Shown here: positions 12,929-24,809 of the stretch, piece by piece
How the letters are laid out: each line of letters starts with the position of its first letter
Numbering within the stretch: the first letter of the stretch is position 1
NCBI GenBank assembly: GCA_007922305.1
Contig: ML677348.1
Coordinates: 19,903,327-19,967,326 of the forward strand
DNA length: 64,000 bases
From: Dermatemys mawii
Taxonomy: Eukaryota > Chordata > Testudines > Dermatemydidae
Reading direction: 5' to 3'
Position numbers and translations under genes: made by a program
Notes under the pieces: generated by a model
The model's input: only the letters and a program-made list of their open reading frames with translations
Told to the model about the DNA's origin: nothing
Databases searched by the model: none

Positions 12929-13693
12929 CAGGAGTGGGCAAACTTTTTCGTCCGAGGGCCACATCTGGGTATGAAAATTGTATGGTGGGCCATGAATGCT
13001 CATGAAATTGCGGGTTCGAGTGTTGGAGGGGGTGAGAGCTCTGGAGTGGGGCCAGAAATTAGGAGTTCGGGATGTGTGAGGGGTTCCAGGCTTGGGCAGG
13101 GGGTTGAGATGTGGCGGTGTGCGTGCGAGGGGTGAGGACTCTGGCTGGGGTACGGAGTTGGGGTGGAGCTGAGCATGAGGGTTGGGGGTGAAGAAGGATG
13201 CTCCAGGCTGGGACCGAGGGGTTCAGAGGATGGAAGGAGAATCAGGGATGGTTCAGGGCATTGGGGCATGGGAGGGGGGTCAGGGATGCTGGCTCTGGGG
13301 GGTGCTTACCTCAAGCAGCTACCAGAAGCAATGGCATGTCTCCCCTCATCTCCTAAGTAGAGGCACAGCCAGGTAGCTCTGCACTCTGCCCCATATGCAA
13401 GCACCACCCCTGCAACTCCCACTGGCCATGGTTCTTGGCAATGGGAGCCACCAGGACAATGCCTGAGGTGGGGGCAGCATGCAGAGCCCCCTGGCTGCCC
13501 CTATGGGTGGGGTGGGGACATGCTGATGCTTCTGGGAGGTGCCTGGAGCAGGGCAAGCTCCCGACCCCACTTTCTGACCCCCGGCTGGAGTGGGGCAAGC
13601 CCTGGATTCTACTTGCCGATGGGAATTCGAGGGCCGGATTAAAGGGTCTGGAGGGTTGGATGCTGCCCACGGGCCATAGTTTGCCCACCCCTG
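12929..13693. mobile_element. GC-rich nonautonomous hAT, intact ends
   Basis: TIRs CAGGAGTGGGCAAAC and GTTTGCCCACCCCTG are flanked by a perfect 8-bp duplication CTGTAGAG (12921-12928 and 13694-13701). The 765-bp GC-rich body contains degenerate short G-rich units. Open frames inside are composition artefacts. Confidence 0.93.
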
Positions 13694-13873
13694 CTGTAGA
13701 GTATAGAAGGCTCAAGATTCATAGTTTTATATTTTGTCTGTTTCCTAATTAATCCAACTTTACTATATGGATGTTAAGCAGGTGATCCTTGTGATATTCT
13801 GCAGAATATCAGCAAAATAAATGTAGATCTAATTCTATTGTTATGAAGGAATTTTTCCAAATATGAACCAAAA

Positions 13874-14162
13874 GACAGTTACTTACCTGTATTTGTAACT
13901 GTTTTTCTTTAAGAGGTGGGTGCAGACATGTACTCCTCTCCAGGTATGTGTGCAGTACCCATAAGGACAGTGCTCACATTCTGTGACTCTAGCCCCTCAC
14001 CTATCTCTTTAAGAGCAGCGCCACCCTGACCCTACTAAGTTCCTTCACACTGAATGTTCAGAGTAGACTTGTTTGCAGAGGAAATAGAGAGAGAGTCTTG
14101 GAATACATGTCTGTAACAACATCTCAAAGAACAACGGTTACAAGACAGGTAAGTAACAGTTC
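13874..14162. repeat. Foldback repeat, possibly DIRS-derived
   Basis: Inverted arms of about 43 nt (13874-13916 and 14119-14162) share 'cagttacttacctgt' and the 'ttctttaagag/ctcaaagaa' ends. I associate these motifs with turtle DIRS-type noncoding ends, from memory only. Related unclassified sequence may resume at about 18000 after the Harbinger insertion. Confidence 0.5.
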
Positions 14163-14702
14163 TTTCCTTCTTTGAATGGTTGCAGATGAACATTCCACTT
14201 GATTGACTCATAAATAGTACTTGTGTATCAGGTGGGGCTTGTAGTCTACTTAAAGAATGATGGCAGGACTGCCTTCCCAAAGTCTGCATCTGACCTAGAT
14301 GCCACAGTAATCACATCGTGCCTGGTAAAAGTATGCACAGACCATATAGCAGCCCTGCAAATGTCTAAGGCCTGGTCTACACTATGCTGTAAAGTCGAAT
14401 TTAGCTGCATTAGCTGATCCTTCCACTTTGCCGTCCTCACTACAATGTCATTTAGGTCGACCTAAAAGGATCTTTACATCGATTTCTGAACTCCTGCCCG
14501 ACAAGGGGAGTAGCGCTGAAATTGAAGTTTCTGGGTTGAACTAGCTTTAGTGAGGATGCAATTAATGTTACCGGTCTCCAGGAGCTATCCCAGAGTGCTC
14601 CAGTGTGACCGCTCTGGACAGCATTCTGAACACATATGCACTGGGCAGATAGACAGGAAGAGCCCCAGGAACTTTTGAATCTCACTTCCTCTTTGGCCAG
14701 CA

Positions 14703-16083
14703 TGGCGAGATCTCCTGCACAGCTCACCATGCAGAGCCCACCAGCAAAGGAGACCATCCAGTCCAGAATCGAAAAAGGGCCCCAGCATGGACTGCAAGGG
14801 AGATGCTGGATTTGATCGCCCTGTGGGGAGATGAATCCATGCTGGCAGAACTGCAATCCAAAAAAAGAACTGCCAATACATATGCCAAAGTCTCCAAGGG
14901 CCTGATGAAGAGAGGCCACAGCAGGGACACACAACAACGCCGTGTTAAAATTAAGGAGTTGAAGCAAGCCTATCAGAAAACCAAAGAAGCCAACAGACGC
15001 TCAAGGTCACAGCCCAAGACATGCCGCTTCTACGCTGAGCTGCTGCATGCCATTCTAGGGGGGTGCACCACAACTACCCCACCCGTGTCTGTGGACTCCA
15101 CCGATGGCATGGTTGTCAACATGGTAGAGGATTTGCTGGACGAGGAAGATGCAGTGGAAGAGGACTATGACGGTGAGGAGTTTACAGAACAGGCAAGGGG
15201 AGACACCTATCTCCCCAAAAGCTAGGAGCTGTTCATCACCCTGGAGCTGGTAACCTCCCAACCCTCCCAAGAAGGTATCCCAAACAGGAAAGATATACAA
15301 GGCAGCCCTGGTGAGTGTCCCTTGGTCAACGGAGTGCCCGCTTGACAAGCTATTGTTTTTTTAATGATCACTGTGCCCTGAGGACTTGAGGTGCAAGAGT
15401 GTCTGCAAAAGTGTCTGTATCTTAAAAGAAATCCTCCCAGCAGTTCCCCAAACTTTTTTGGGGTGGGAGGCAGGGTTTAAATCTGGATGGCCAGCAGGGT
15501 CTGAGATTGTTTGCCCATGTGTTCTCTGACCACACAGACATCATGCTGTAACCATCTGGCTAGCAGGGATCTTTCCTGATACCAGCCAGGGGCTGGGGGG
15601 CAGGGTGCAACTCTCATCACAGAGAATTTTATTTATTTATTTATTTATTTAAATACCACTCTCCCTTTTTTTTGTCTGACAGCTGAAACTGTTTCCAGCC
15701 TCCTCCTCTCATCCGCATCCCACAGGCTTGCACAGATAAGACGGCGAAAAAAACGCACGTGGGATCAGATGTTCACGGAGCTCATGCAGTCCTCCTGCAC
15801 AGAGAGATCAGAGCTTATGGCTTGGAGACAGTGAATGCTGGACTGCCAGAAAGCAGTAACTGAGTGTGAGGAAAGAAGGGATGAGTGGGAGCAGAGAAGG
15901 GACAAAAGGGAACAATGGAGGGACGAGAGAGAGGAGAGAAGGCAGGAAGCACTGCTCCGTCTTCTGGCAGATCAAACCGACATGCTCTGGCATCTGGTGG
16001 AGCTGCAGGAGAGGCAGCTGGAGCAAAGACCACCACTGCAGCCCCTCTGTAACCACATCCCTCCTCCTCCCCAAGTTCCCTAG
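14703..16083 (+). pseudogene. Harbinger Myb/SANT-like DNA-binding gene, broken
   Basis: Accessory gene of the transposon, in other Harbinger elements needed for transposase nuclear import and end binding. Exon 1 is open in one frame from before 14764 to 15225 and encodes the trihelix Myb/SANT-like domain (WT...LDLIALWGDE, then RVKIKELKQAYQKTKEAN, then CRFYAELLHAILGG), followed by an acidic stretch. Exon 1 ends at donor CTG|GTGAGT (15310/15311); a pyrimidine tract and AG at 15681-15682 fit an acceptor. Exon 2 encodes a basic RRRKKRTW motif and a charged coiled coil (about 15846-16030). Breaks: the likely ATG (14729) is out of frame with the domain; a TAG at 15223 precedes ELFITLE, the expected continuation; and an in-frame TGA at 15832 interrupts exon 2. 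Not functional. Confidence 0.8.
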
Positions 16084-16419
16084 CCTCATCACCAGCACTC
16101 CAAAAAATGTAGGGGGGCAGGGTCCAGGCACCTTGCCACTCCACCCCAGAGGACCACCCAAGCAGCAGAAAAGTAGCACTCACAAAGTTGTGACTTGTGT
16201 GTTCTTGTCCTCCTCTCACCTGCCACTCCACCCGGTGCTTACTCCCCCACTCACCCCTTCCAGTGCTACATTTGCAGCAGTCCCCTCATTTCTGTGACCC
16301 CTTAATAAAGAATGCATGGTTTTCAAACAATGACTATTATTGCTCAGCAAGCGATAAGGGAATGTGGGAAGGTGGCTGGCTGAAAGTTCAGTGCAGGGGA
16401 GCAAGAGAAAGGAAAAGGA

Positions 16420-17035
16420 CACGTAGACGCCCATGACATCACAAGGTGCCCTTCTAACTGCCCTGGTGTCTGGATGCACATAATTAGCGGCCAGGCAGTC
16501 TGCCTCAACCTCCCACCCCTCCATAAACATGTCTCCCTTGCACTCAGAGATTGTGGAGCGTGCAGCAAGCTGCAATAACAATGGGAATATTTCTGGTACT
16601 GACATCAGAATAGGCCAGTAAGCTGCACCAGTATCCCTTGAGACGTCCAAACGCACACTCTACCACCATTCTGCATTTGCTCAGTCTGTAGTTGAACAGC
16701 TCCTTACTACTACTGCCCTGCCTTATGAAGCCACCTGTGTATGGCTTCGTAAGGCAGGGCATTAATGGATATGCTGGGTCCCCAAGGATAACAATCACCA
16801 ATTGTAATTTTTTGGACTGGGAAGAAAGTCCCTTCCTGCAGCTGTTTAAAAAGGCTAGAGTTCTTAAAGACATGAGTGTCATGAACCCTGCCCAGCCAAC
16901 CCACGTTGATGTTGGTGAAACGTCCCCTGTGATCAACCAGCACTTGAAGGACCATGGAAAAGTACCTCTTGTGGTTTATGTATGTAACCCTTCTGCCCAT
17001 CAGAGTTGGCAGCAACAAGGGCTGGGTACAGTATC
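16420..17035 (-). pseudogene. Harbinger DDE nuclease transposase, broken
   Basis: Decayed PIF/Harbinger transposase (DDE superfamily endonuclease, as in HARBI1). Motifs in order on the minus strand: YINHKRYFSMVLQVLVDHRG (first catalytic Asp), GWLGRVHDTHVF, ILGDPAYPL (second Asp), VECAFGRLKGYW (catalytic Glu), AACCTLHN, and a tail ending RRAPCD. The three catalytic residues are present, but the reading moves through three frames with shifts near 16800 and 16560. The N-terminal third is missing beyond 17035, where unrelated sequence begins. Confidence 0.85.
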
Positions 17036-17800
17036 TAGGGGTTCCATTCCAATAACACAATACAAAAACCGGCTTGAGCCCCCACCCAGTGACCTGGGAC
17101 AACCATATACCACCCCTCTGGGTGCCTCTAAGAGACAACACTTCCCCTCTCGCAAGCACAGAGTCTGAGTGTACCAAAAGCCTTTTAATAACAGAGAGAA
17201 ACAATGTGGCATTAGATTGGGGAAACACCACAAACAGGATTAATAAAACAAACCATGAACCAGAAGCCCCACTCCCAGCAAATAGGCTGTGTCCTTCCCT
17301 TTGGCTCTTGAGTTCCACAACCCCAAAAAGTCACCCAATAGTCCCAAAAGTCCAACAGCCCAAGAGTCTCTGTTCCTGGTCAGTGCAGAGTTCAAAAGTC
17401 AATCTGCAGAGTCTTACCTCCCAGCCTGGGTGGAAATGGAGGGCAGGTTAAGGGGCACCTTACGTGGTCCACGGCTGTCCCCACAAACTGCTCTACTCTG
17501 CCAGTTGCTCTGCCGGCTGCTCCACTCTGCCAGCCGACACCTGAACTGCGCCAGCCACTCTGCCAGCTGCGCAAACTGCTCTGCTGGCCACCCTGCCAGC
17601 CGACACCCAAACTGCACTGCTCCGTAATAGTTTCAGGAACTGCTCGGCTCCATCAGCTGCTCAGCAATAGACCTTCAGGCCCCCCTACTTAACACAGTGC
17701 TCAGTGATTTCAGCTCTTAAGTGATTTCAGCTTTTAGTAGGGAGGCCCTACTACAGGTGCATCACTGGACCCAAAGTGAATTCAGCTCAGCAGGCTGAAT
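17036..17800. repeat. LTR-like repeat block
   Basis: An abrupt change from transposase sequence to 'ctaggggttccattccaata' and a long repeat with a polyA-signal-like 'ccttttaataac' segment. It includes degenerate tandem 'ctctgccagc' units at about 17490-17610. It resembles turtle LTRs read in reverse, from memory; no target duplication or clear TG/CA ends were found. It removes the end of Harbinger element 1. Confidence 0.4.
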
Positions 17801-17999
17801 CTAGATTCCTAATAGAATCAAAAATTAGCTCTGTCATTCATCTCATTCAATGTGTTGTGTTCATCTGCACTGAAGTGTGGTTAAGGAAAATACATAAATA
17901 GTAGTAGTACAGTAAATAAATTATTTGATTAAAGTGAAACTGTTAAACCACTTTCGACAAAAATTTTGGATGTGGCTGTAGGGCAACTTTGTCCCTGAA

Positions 18000-18470
18000 G
18001 AACTTCACGTATGAGGGCTCTATCATTACAGTCTGCAGCTCGCATACTCTCCTTTCAGATTTTATACTTACAACGAAGTCTGTCTTCTGGCACTGGAGGG
18101 ACAAAAAACAGGTTGCTAGGACTCAAACGGAGGAGCCAAAAGGGCAGCCAGTATAGTATTAAGGTCCCACAAGGGAACCAGGACTTTCTTATGCAGGTGG
18201 AGAATGATTCCCCTTAGAATCCTCGCCACCATGGGGTTTGAGAAAACTTTGACTTCCCTTGGAAGGACAGATGAAATGCCCAGATCACTGCCAAGTGATC
18301 TGTCAATGAGCTCTGCACAAGACCAGAAGACTTGAAGTGCAATAGGTACTCTATAATGGCCCGAATACAGGATAGCATTGATTGGATTCCCTGAGAAAGT
18401 GTGATGTGAAAAGTTGTGGTCCACTGTTATAGGAGGACAGAATTGACTGGAAGAGAAAATCCTCATTTAA
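18000..18470. other. Unclassified repeat-like sequence
   Basis: 'acttcacgtatgagggctct ... acggaggagccaaaag' reads like retroelement-derived noncoding sequence. It may be the far side of the DIRS-like repeat interrupted at 14366. No coding motif found. Confidence 0.3.
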
Positions 18471-19126
18471 AGAAATAAGTCATTTGTGGATTTGCAAATG
18501 TTTTAAAAATACAGAAAAAAAATCTGTGAAGTACACGCACTTAGATTCTTTAGTCTGATATATTTCAAGAATTCCCCCAGAATATGAGTTCAATTGGAAA
18601 GCAGTGGTGTAAATATCTATAAAAAGCTCTTCTGCCAGGAGAGCATTTTCCCACCAGTCCCAATACCCTAAAAGTGGTGTTCTTTCTAGTACAGGATTTG
18701 CAGTATTGGGAGGGTATTATGGAGAAAGGTCCCAGTCACCATAATTCCAGATTTTTTCCACATCATGAAGACAGTTCCTCCTCCCTCTCTGTCAACTAAA
18801 ATCTACCCTAGCAAATCCCAGAAAATAAATTTAAACACAAAGTATCATGTACAATAGAAGGAGTGGTGAAAAAAGACAAGGAAACAGCTGCAGCTGTCCT
18901 TCATGAAGACAGAACACAGAACGGGGAGAGGAGACACCACCGAGGGAGATGCTGTCTTGATTGTGCTAAAATTATATATTTTCTCCAGTTGCTAGATTTG
19001 ACTTTTAAAAAGCACAGATTTTGTTCTCTTAAAAAAAAAAGACTAATATAACATATGTAGTACCGTGTTTGATTTTAAGCAGCAAGGAAAGGACAAAGCA
19101 AGCTACAGCATGATGATCTATCATAG

Positions 19127-19382
19127 TGATACTCAGATTGAGGCTTGGGAGCCATAAGCGGCTCTTTGCAGCACATGATATTAAAACATTGTGTGATTTA
19201 ATTATTAACCAATAACCAAGTTATTAACCAATCATGATGCTTTTATTAGGTTATTAACCAACTGTAGAATACTTAGTCATTTTGCTGGGGGAATTATATA
19301 CATAACAGTAAATGAAACAAAGAGTTCACACTACTGTGGCTCTTTTGGAGTAACGCTGATCACTAAGGCCTAAGTATCACTC
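19127..19382. mobile_element. Small hAT-like element
   Basis: Ends 'agtgatactcag' and 'ctaagtatcact' are imperfect inverted repeats. The body has 'gagccataagcggctctttg' and later 'gtggctcttttgg', plus three 'ttattaaccaa' units. Flanks TATCATAG and CATCATAT match 6 of 8. Confidence 0.5.
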
Positions 19383-20599
19383 ATCATATGTTTTTCAGTA
19401 AGAAAAATGTCAAAATTAGACTAATTGAAATTTATATCACAAATGAGATGTAAACTAGCTTAAATATTCACTAGCATCTCTGCTTAACTCTACATGTTGA
19501 AACAAATAAATTCATACTTTATAACTAAAAATAAAACATTTAATAATCAAAAGGCCAGAGTAATAAAGTAGATATCCTTTGAAGTACTATAGTCATTTTT
19601 ATACCTATCTTGTATTGTTCTGTTGATTAGAAAGATTATTCTTTCTACTAGTTCAGGCCAATACCACCCAGGTACAGCTTTTAATATTAAAAATTATGAA
19701 TCTTAAAAGAGCAATTGCTTGTAGAAATACTAACTTTGAGACCTGATAATTCTAAAGGCTCCTTTTTAATTCAAAAGTTTTCACCTCAACTCATACTTTC
19801 AAGAAAGAGAGTCTCCCAATCAACATGATTTTAAAAGCAAATTTCAACCATAGCAGAATCATCTAACAGGATCATTCTTCAGTTAAATACATGGTTTTTC
19901 TAGCATTAATAAGTTTCTGCATTACACTGATAACTGATGCTATATTAAAATTCACCGAGACCTGTTGCAAAATAAAGACTGGATCCCGTAAAGAGAAAAG
20001 GCCCTATGCCATTGTAGAACACTACTGACTTCAGTGGTTTGTTTACATGGAGACAGATGCAGGATCAAAGTTGAAAAAAATGCACATTGTATTATTTAAG
20101 TAGCCGCATACTGTGCATTTTTTCCACTACAATCTTAGATCCATGGGTGGAAATAAACAGGAATGAAAACAATTACAAAAGAATCTACTGATCATTCTGA
20201 CAATGGAATAATTACGTTTTAATCAACAGATCTTTAATATAAGTGCTGTGTCAGATATTAATTTTAACAATTTTGGGAAGCATTAATGTACAATATATTT
20301 AATTGGGCAAATAATCCTGGAATAGTAATTTATTACTGTAATATCTTACAAGCTGTTTCTTCACTTAAGGTTTGTATTAACAGCATTAATCCTGTTATGT
20401 CTTTTAGGTTTAAATGTAGCTATTTGTGATTTTCATACGATATCCTTAATTAGGCAAAATAAATATTTTCTTTAAATACTGGATGCATTTTTAACAACAT
20501 AGTTAAACTGTTTTTAAATTTAATGTGAGTGATTTCAGTTACAAATTGGCATACAGGATTTATCCTTGTCTGGTACTGATTTGAAAGTTAATAATACAC

Positions 20600-20675
20600 T
20601 ATGAGCCAGATCCTTAGCTGTTGAAGACAATAAATATAAGTTGATTAACACCAGCTGAAAATCTGGCCCTTTATT
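20600..20675. repeat. Palindromic 'ccagatcct...agctg' repeat
   Basis: 'gagccagatccttagctg' on the left and 'caccagctgaaaatctggcc' on the right are inverted. I know this hairpin type from bird and reptile genomes. Confidence 0.5.
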
Positions 20676-22489
20676 TCTAACTGGACAGTTGCATGTTTTA
20701 TATAAACAAACAAACATGAATGTTTCCAGATGCTAAGTATTCAACCATATTAAATAGCGTATTTAGTGTAAGATATATTCAAGAAGCACAACTGATCAGT
20801 GGTAGATCTACCACTAAGGCATCTGGGACTCTGCTAAAAAAAAAACCAAATCCAGAGTTTGGAGACAAAGAATTAACAATTTATATCCTATTCCTTCACT
20901 GAACTCTGTACAGGTAAACCTTTGCATCCATGAAGAACACACTGCAATACTGCTGTGCAAAGAACAAAATCCATTACTTTGGGCATTGCTTCAAGTGTGT
21001 TAAAGTTATTTTTAGCCAAGACTTCGGCTTCCTCTTAAGATAAGGGAAGAACACCACAGACTGAACAGCACTCATCCTTCTCAGAACTCTCTAGAACTGT
21101 GTGACAATGAAAAGCCAGAGGCTGCCTGCTCCACTAACCTGAGCTGAATCTGGTAGATCTTGGAATTGGGGGATGAGAAGGCCTCACCAACTTAGATTCC
21201 TCACACACAGCAGAATTATACAGCTATTCTGGAAGGCCTTTTTTATTCTATTTTTAAAACAATTTTATTTTAAATAGAAAATGATGTCATAATAGCATTT
21301 TTATTCCTGTTAGGTTCTGTAAAATCTTGTTTAGAAACAAATCACTTATGGCTAGGTAGTAACACCTTTACTCCCTTTTGAATAATATATTCCTGCACAA
21401 GTAGTCCCATACACTTTCATGGGTCTATCTGTCCTATATGGTACAATTCAGCATGCGTCAAAGGTATCACAATCTGGCTCTTAATGTAATGCCTGAAATT
21501 AGGAAATTTAAATTATATGGCTATTTTTAATGGGTCGTCTCCTTTCACTGTACGGTTTGAGAATTAAATGATTCCACACTGAAGTAAGTACTCTACTATA
21601 TGTATGAATATTTGCTACTACCAACAAGATCTGCACCTGCGGCAGCTCTATCCAGGCCCGCGCCTTAGGCTTCAAGGTGCACCACAGCGGCCCTCCTACT
21701 CGTTGCGGTGTAGCCCCCACGGCTCTCACTGCCGGTGATGGTCAGGTATGGGCCTGGCGCTCCAGCACCATTCATTTTCAGAGCTAGTTGATTTGGCATG
21801 TGAGTTGTAACACACTCCTTAGTGGATTCCAACTTCCATGGCCACTGTCCTGCTAAAAACTGTTTCTTTTCAAATACAGAGGCCATATCAATAAAACTAT
21901 AATCAAGTCTGGAGACCCAGTTATTATATGGGCAATCCAAGGCTTTAGCTTGGTTTCAGTGACACACTAAAATTCTGTCCCAGTTAGAAATTACAATTAT
22001 TATAACTTGATCTTCTGATTCTGTGCTGTAGAGTGGGTGATAGCTCTATAGTACTCCAGTGAAAGGGTTTTTGAAATTGGCAAAATATTTGTTTGAATAG
22101 TAGCTTAGCATGCAAAATAGTTAGTTTTCAAGATACTGTGTATAGCTCCATGTTTATCAGCATAATCACGGCAAAAGTTCTCACTGCAGTTGCTGGAATA
22201 CATGACAAGGAAAAACTAGGAAAATCTTTCACAATACCAAAACCCAATATTAATGCAAGTTATACCACAACTTGAAAAAACAAACAGTGAATCTGATTAA
22301 ATGTACAGTGAAACAACATTTAGGTTGAAACAGATACCTTCACATAACAGCAATGGAGTTCAGAGTTAAATCTATGATGCTTCATACATAACTCAGCAAA
22401 ATACTACACTGTATATAGAGCTATATTCTTATACTGATGTAAACAAGAAATGCTCATAAATTCTTATGAACGAATAAGATCATAAGAAC

Positions 22490-23255
22490 ATAAATGATCT
22501 GGAGAAAGGGGTAAACAGTGAGGTGGCAAAGTTTGCAGATGCTCAAGATAGTTAAGACCAAAGCAGACTGTGAAGAACTTCCAAAGATCTCACCAGGGCC
22601 GGCTGTACCCACTATGCCGTCCCAAGCAGCTCAAAAGAGAAGATCGTTGAGCTGCCGCCACTGTGCCGCCAAAGAGGGAAGAGCGGCTTTCAGTGACACG
22701 CCTGCGGCAGCTTCGCAGAAGGAAGACTGTTGAGCTGCCACAGATGTGCTGCCAAAAGCCGCTTTTCCCTCCTCGGTGGCGCACGTGTGGCAGCTCAACA
22801 AATCTTTCCTCTTTGGCGGAGTTGCCGCAGGCGTGCCGCCTGAGCGCCCTCCCCGAAAGCACACTAAATGCCACCCCCCGCCATTTGCCACCCCAAGCAC
22901 CAGCTTGCTGGTGCCTGGGACCGGCCCTGGATCTCACAAAACTAAGTGCCTGGGCAACAAAACGGCAAATGAAATTTAATGTGGATAAAATGTAAAGTAA
23001 TGCACATTGGTAAAAATAAGCCCAATTATAAGGTGCTACAAGACTCTTTGTTGCCCCAACTATACAGATAATAATGATGGGGGCTAATTTAGCTACAATT
23101 AATCAGGAAAAAGATCTTGGAGTCATCATGGATAGTTCTCTAAAGACGTCCAAGCAGTGTGCAGGGGTAGTCAAAAAAGCAAACAGGATGTTAGGAATCA
23201 TTAAAAAAGGGAGAGACAATAAGACTGAGAATATAACAAGAAGCGTAATTTAATG
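22490..23255 (+). repeat. CR1 LINE fragment (RT), split by an hAT
   Basis: 'gatctggagaaaggggtaaa' encodes LEKGVNSEVAKFA, the region before the CR1 catalytic box, and 'gtaatgcacattgg' and 'gtgtgcaggggtagtcaaaa' are typical later CR1 segments. Removal of the hAT at 22594-22929 joins the two halves without loss apart from its target duplication. Confidence 0.8.
22594..22929. mobile_element. Nonautonomous hAT inside CR1
   Basis: Ends CAGGGCCGGC and CCGGCCCTG are flanked by a perfect 8-bp duplication GATCTCAC (22586-22593, 22930-22937). The 336-bp GC-rich body has internal inverted 'gagctgcc' segments. No gene. Confidence 0.93.
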
Positions 23256-23875
23256 TCTAGTGTGGTTCTTGGTTCAAATTCTTTTCTTTGTGCCTGAAGC
23301 TTGCTTAGTAAAAAGATAACAGAATATATATCTTTTTAATAAAACTTCCCTCAAAGGATATTCAAAAATAGAAACTCTCCCAAAACTTGAAGGTCATTAC
23401 TGAATAAGCTGTATGAAAGGGCAGATTGACTAGCCTAATTTTTTGGAGGGGATAGAGAGAAGTTACTTATGTGGGTACCTAAATGTAAAGTAAGAATAGA
23501 AATGGGAAGAAAAGACAGATAGAAATATGTGAAGAAAGGGTAAGGAAAGAGGAAAGCAGCTAAGCAGAAGTACTGAATGTCTAGAGAGAAAAATGAGTAG
23601 ATAAGCTTTATTATGTTGTCCATATCTTTTATTCAAGCTTTTGCATAGTTTAGGTTGCTGTTTAGTTTAGTCAGGGATGGCTTACTTCTGCTTTTGGTTA
23701 AAAGTAGTTAAAACTGTATTTTTATTAAAAGAAAGCTCTGTTTAAAAATTTCAGAATAATTTCTACCTGTATTATATAATAATAATTGCCATAATTTTTA
23801 AACAATGTAGGTAAAAATTCTAAAATGTATTTAATAACAGGAAGACGACATTCTCAGACAAAGCAAACTGGAATA

Positions 23876-24804
23876 TAGTAACTCCTCACTTAAAGTTGTC
23901 CCGGTTAATGTTGTTTCGATGTTACATTGCTGATCAAATAGGGAACGTGCTCATTTAAAGTTGTGCAATGCTCCCTTCTAACCTTGTTTCGCAGCCACCT
24001 GCTTTGTCCACTGCTTGCAGGAAGAACAGCCTGTTGCAGCTAGCAGGTGGGTGGCTGGAACCAGGGTGGACCAGCAGCCCCTCTATAAGCTCCCCACTCC
24101 AGCAAGTTCCCTGTGCAGCAGCTGCACAGCAGGCTATCAATTGTTGGCAGTTCATCTGTTCCTCCCCACACTGCCATGTGCTGCCCCTGCCCTCTGCCTT
24201 GGAGCTGCTCTCTGAGACTCCAGCTTGCTGGGGGTGGGGGAGGAAGAGGGGAGCTAATGTCAGAGTGTCCCCCTTCCCATCCTGCTCCTGCACCCTGCTT
24301 ACCCCATCCTCCATAGAGCAGGGACACACTACAGGACTCAGAAGGGAGGGAGCTTGCCCTGGCAGCAGCTGCAGCTCAGCTTGCTGATCTAATTAACAAG
24401 ACAATGTATTTCAAGGGGAAATGCACAGCACTCTCTCTCACACACACATACAGTGTGAGTCTCTGTCTGCCCTCCCTCCTTTCCTGCTGCCTTGTAGAGT
24501 GTGAGAGTTAACCCTTGAGGGCTCAGTCAACTGCTAGTTCATCATTTAGAAGTAAGGCATTCCCACCCTCTGACTCCTCCACTTCAACCAAGCTTCATAA
24601 CCATCATCATCTATCAGTATTAAATTGTTTTTTTAAAACTTGTAGTGTGTCATATAGTCTTTTGTCTGGTGAAAAAAATTTCCCTGGAACCTAACCCCCT
24701 CATTTATATTAATTCTTATGGGGAAATTGGATTCGCTTAACATCATTTCCCTTAAAGTCGCATTTTTCAGGAACATAACTACAACATTAAGTGAGGAGTT
24801 ACTG
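23876..24804. mobile_element. Tigger/pogo-like nonautonomous element
   Basis: TIRs TAGTAACTCCTCACTT and AAGTGAGGAGTTACTG are flanked by TA (23874-23875, 24805-24806), the Tc1/mariner target. The body has GC-rich segments with no transposase. Confidence 0.85.
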
Positions 24805-24809
24805 TACCA

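Larger units (their letters stand above)
14369..17035 (+). mobile_element. Harbinger element 1, right end lost
   Basis: Left terminus GGCCTGGTCTACAC is preceded by TAA, the usual 3-bp target type. It carries two convergent genes, a Myb/SANT-like gene on plus and a DDE nuclease on minus, the standard PIF/Harbinger arrangement. An AATAAA at 16304-16309 ends the first gene. The right end is replaced at about 17035 by an LTR-like block. Confidence 0.85.
18471..22489. other. Intronic sequence with small repeats, no gene
   Basis: AT-rich intron 2 DNA. It holds the small elements annotated at 19127 and 20600, and otherwise nothing recognised. A purine/pyrimidine bias at 18840-18960 and poly-A runs at 19028 and 20836 are unremarkable. 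Confidence 0.4.

Noticed and set aside
14452..14967. 171-codon open frame on minus
   Set aside because: It is antisense to the Myb/SANT-like gene of Harbinger element 1.
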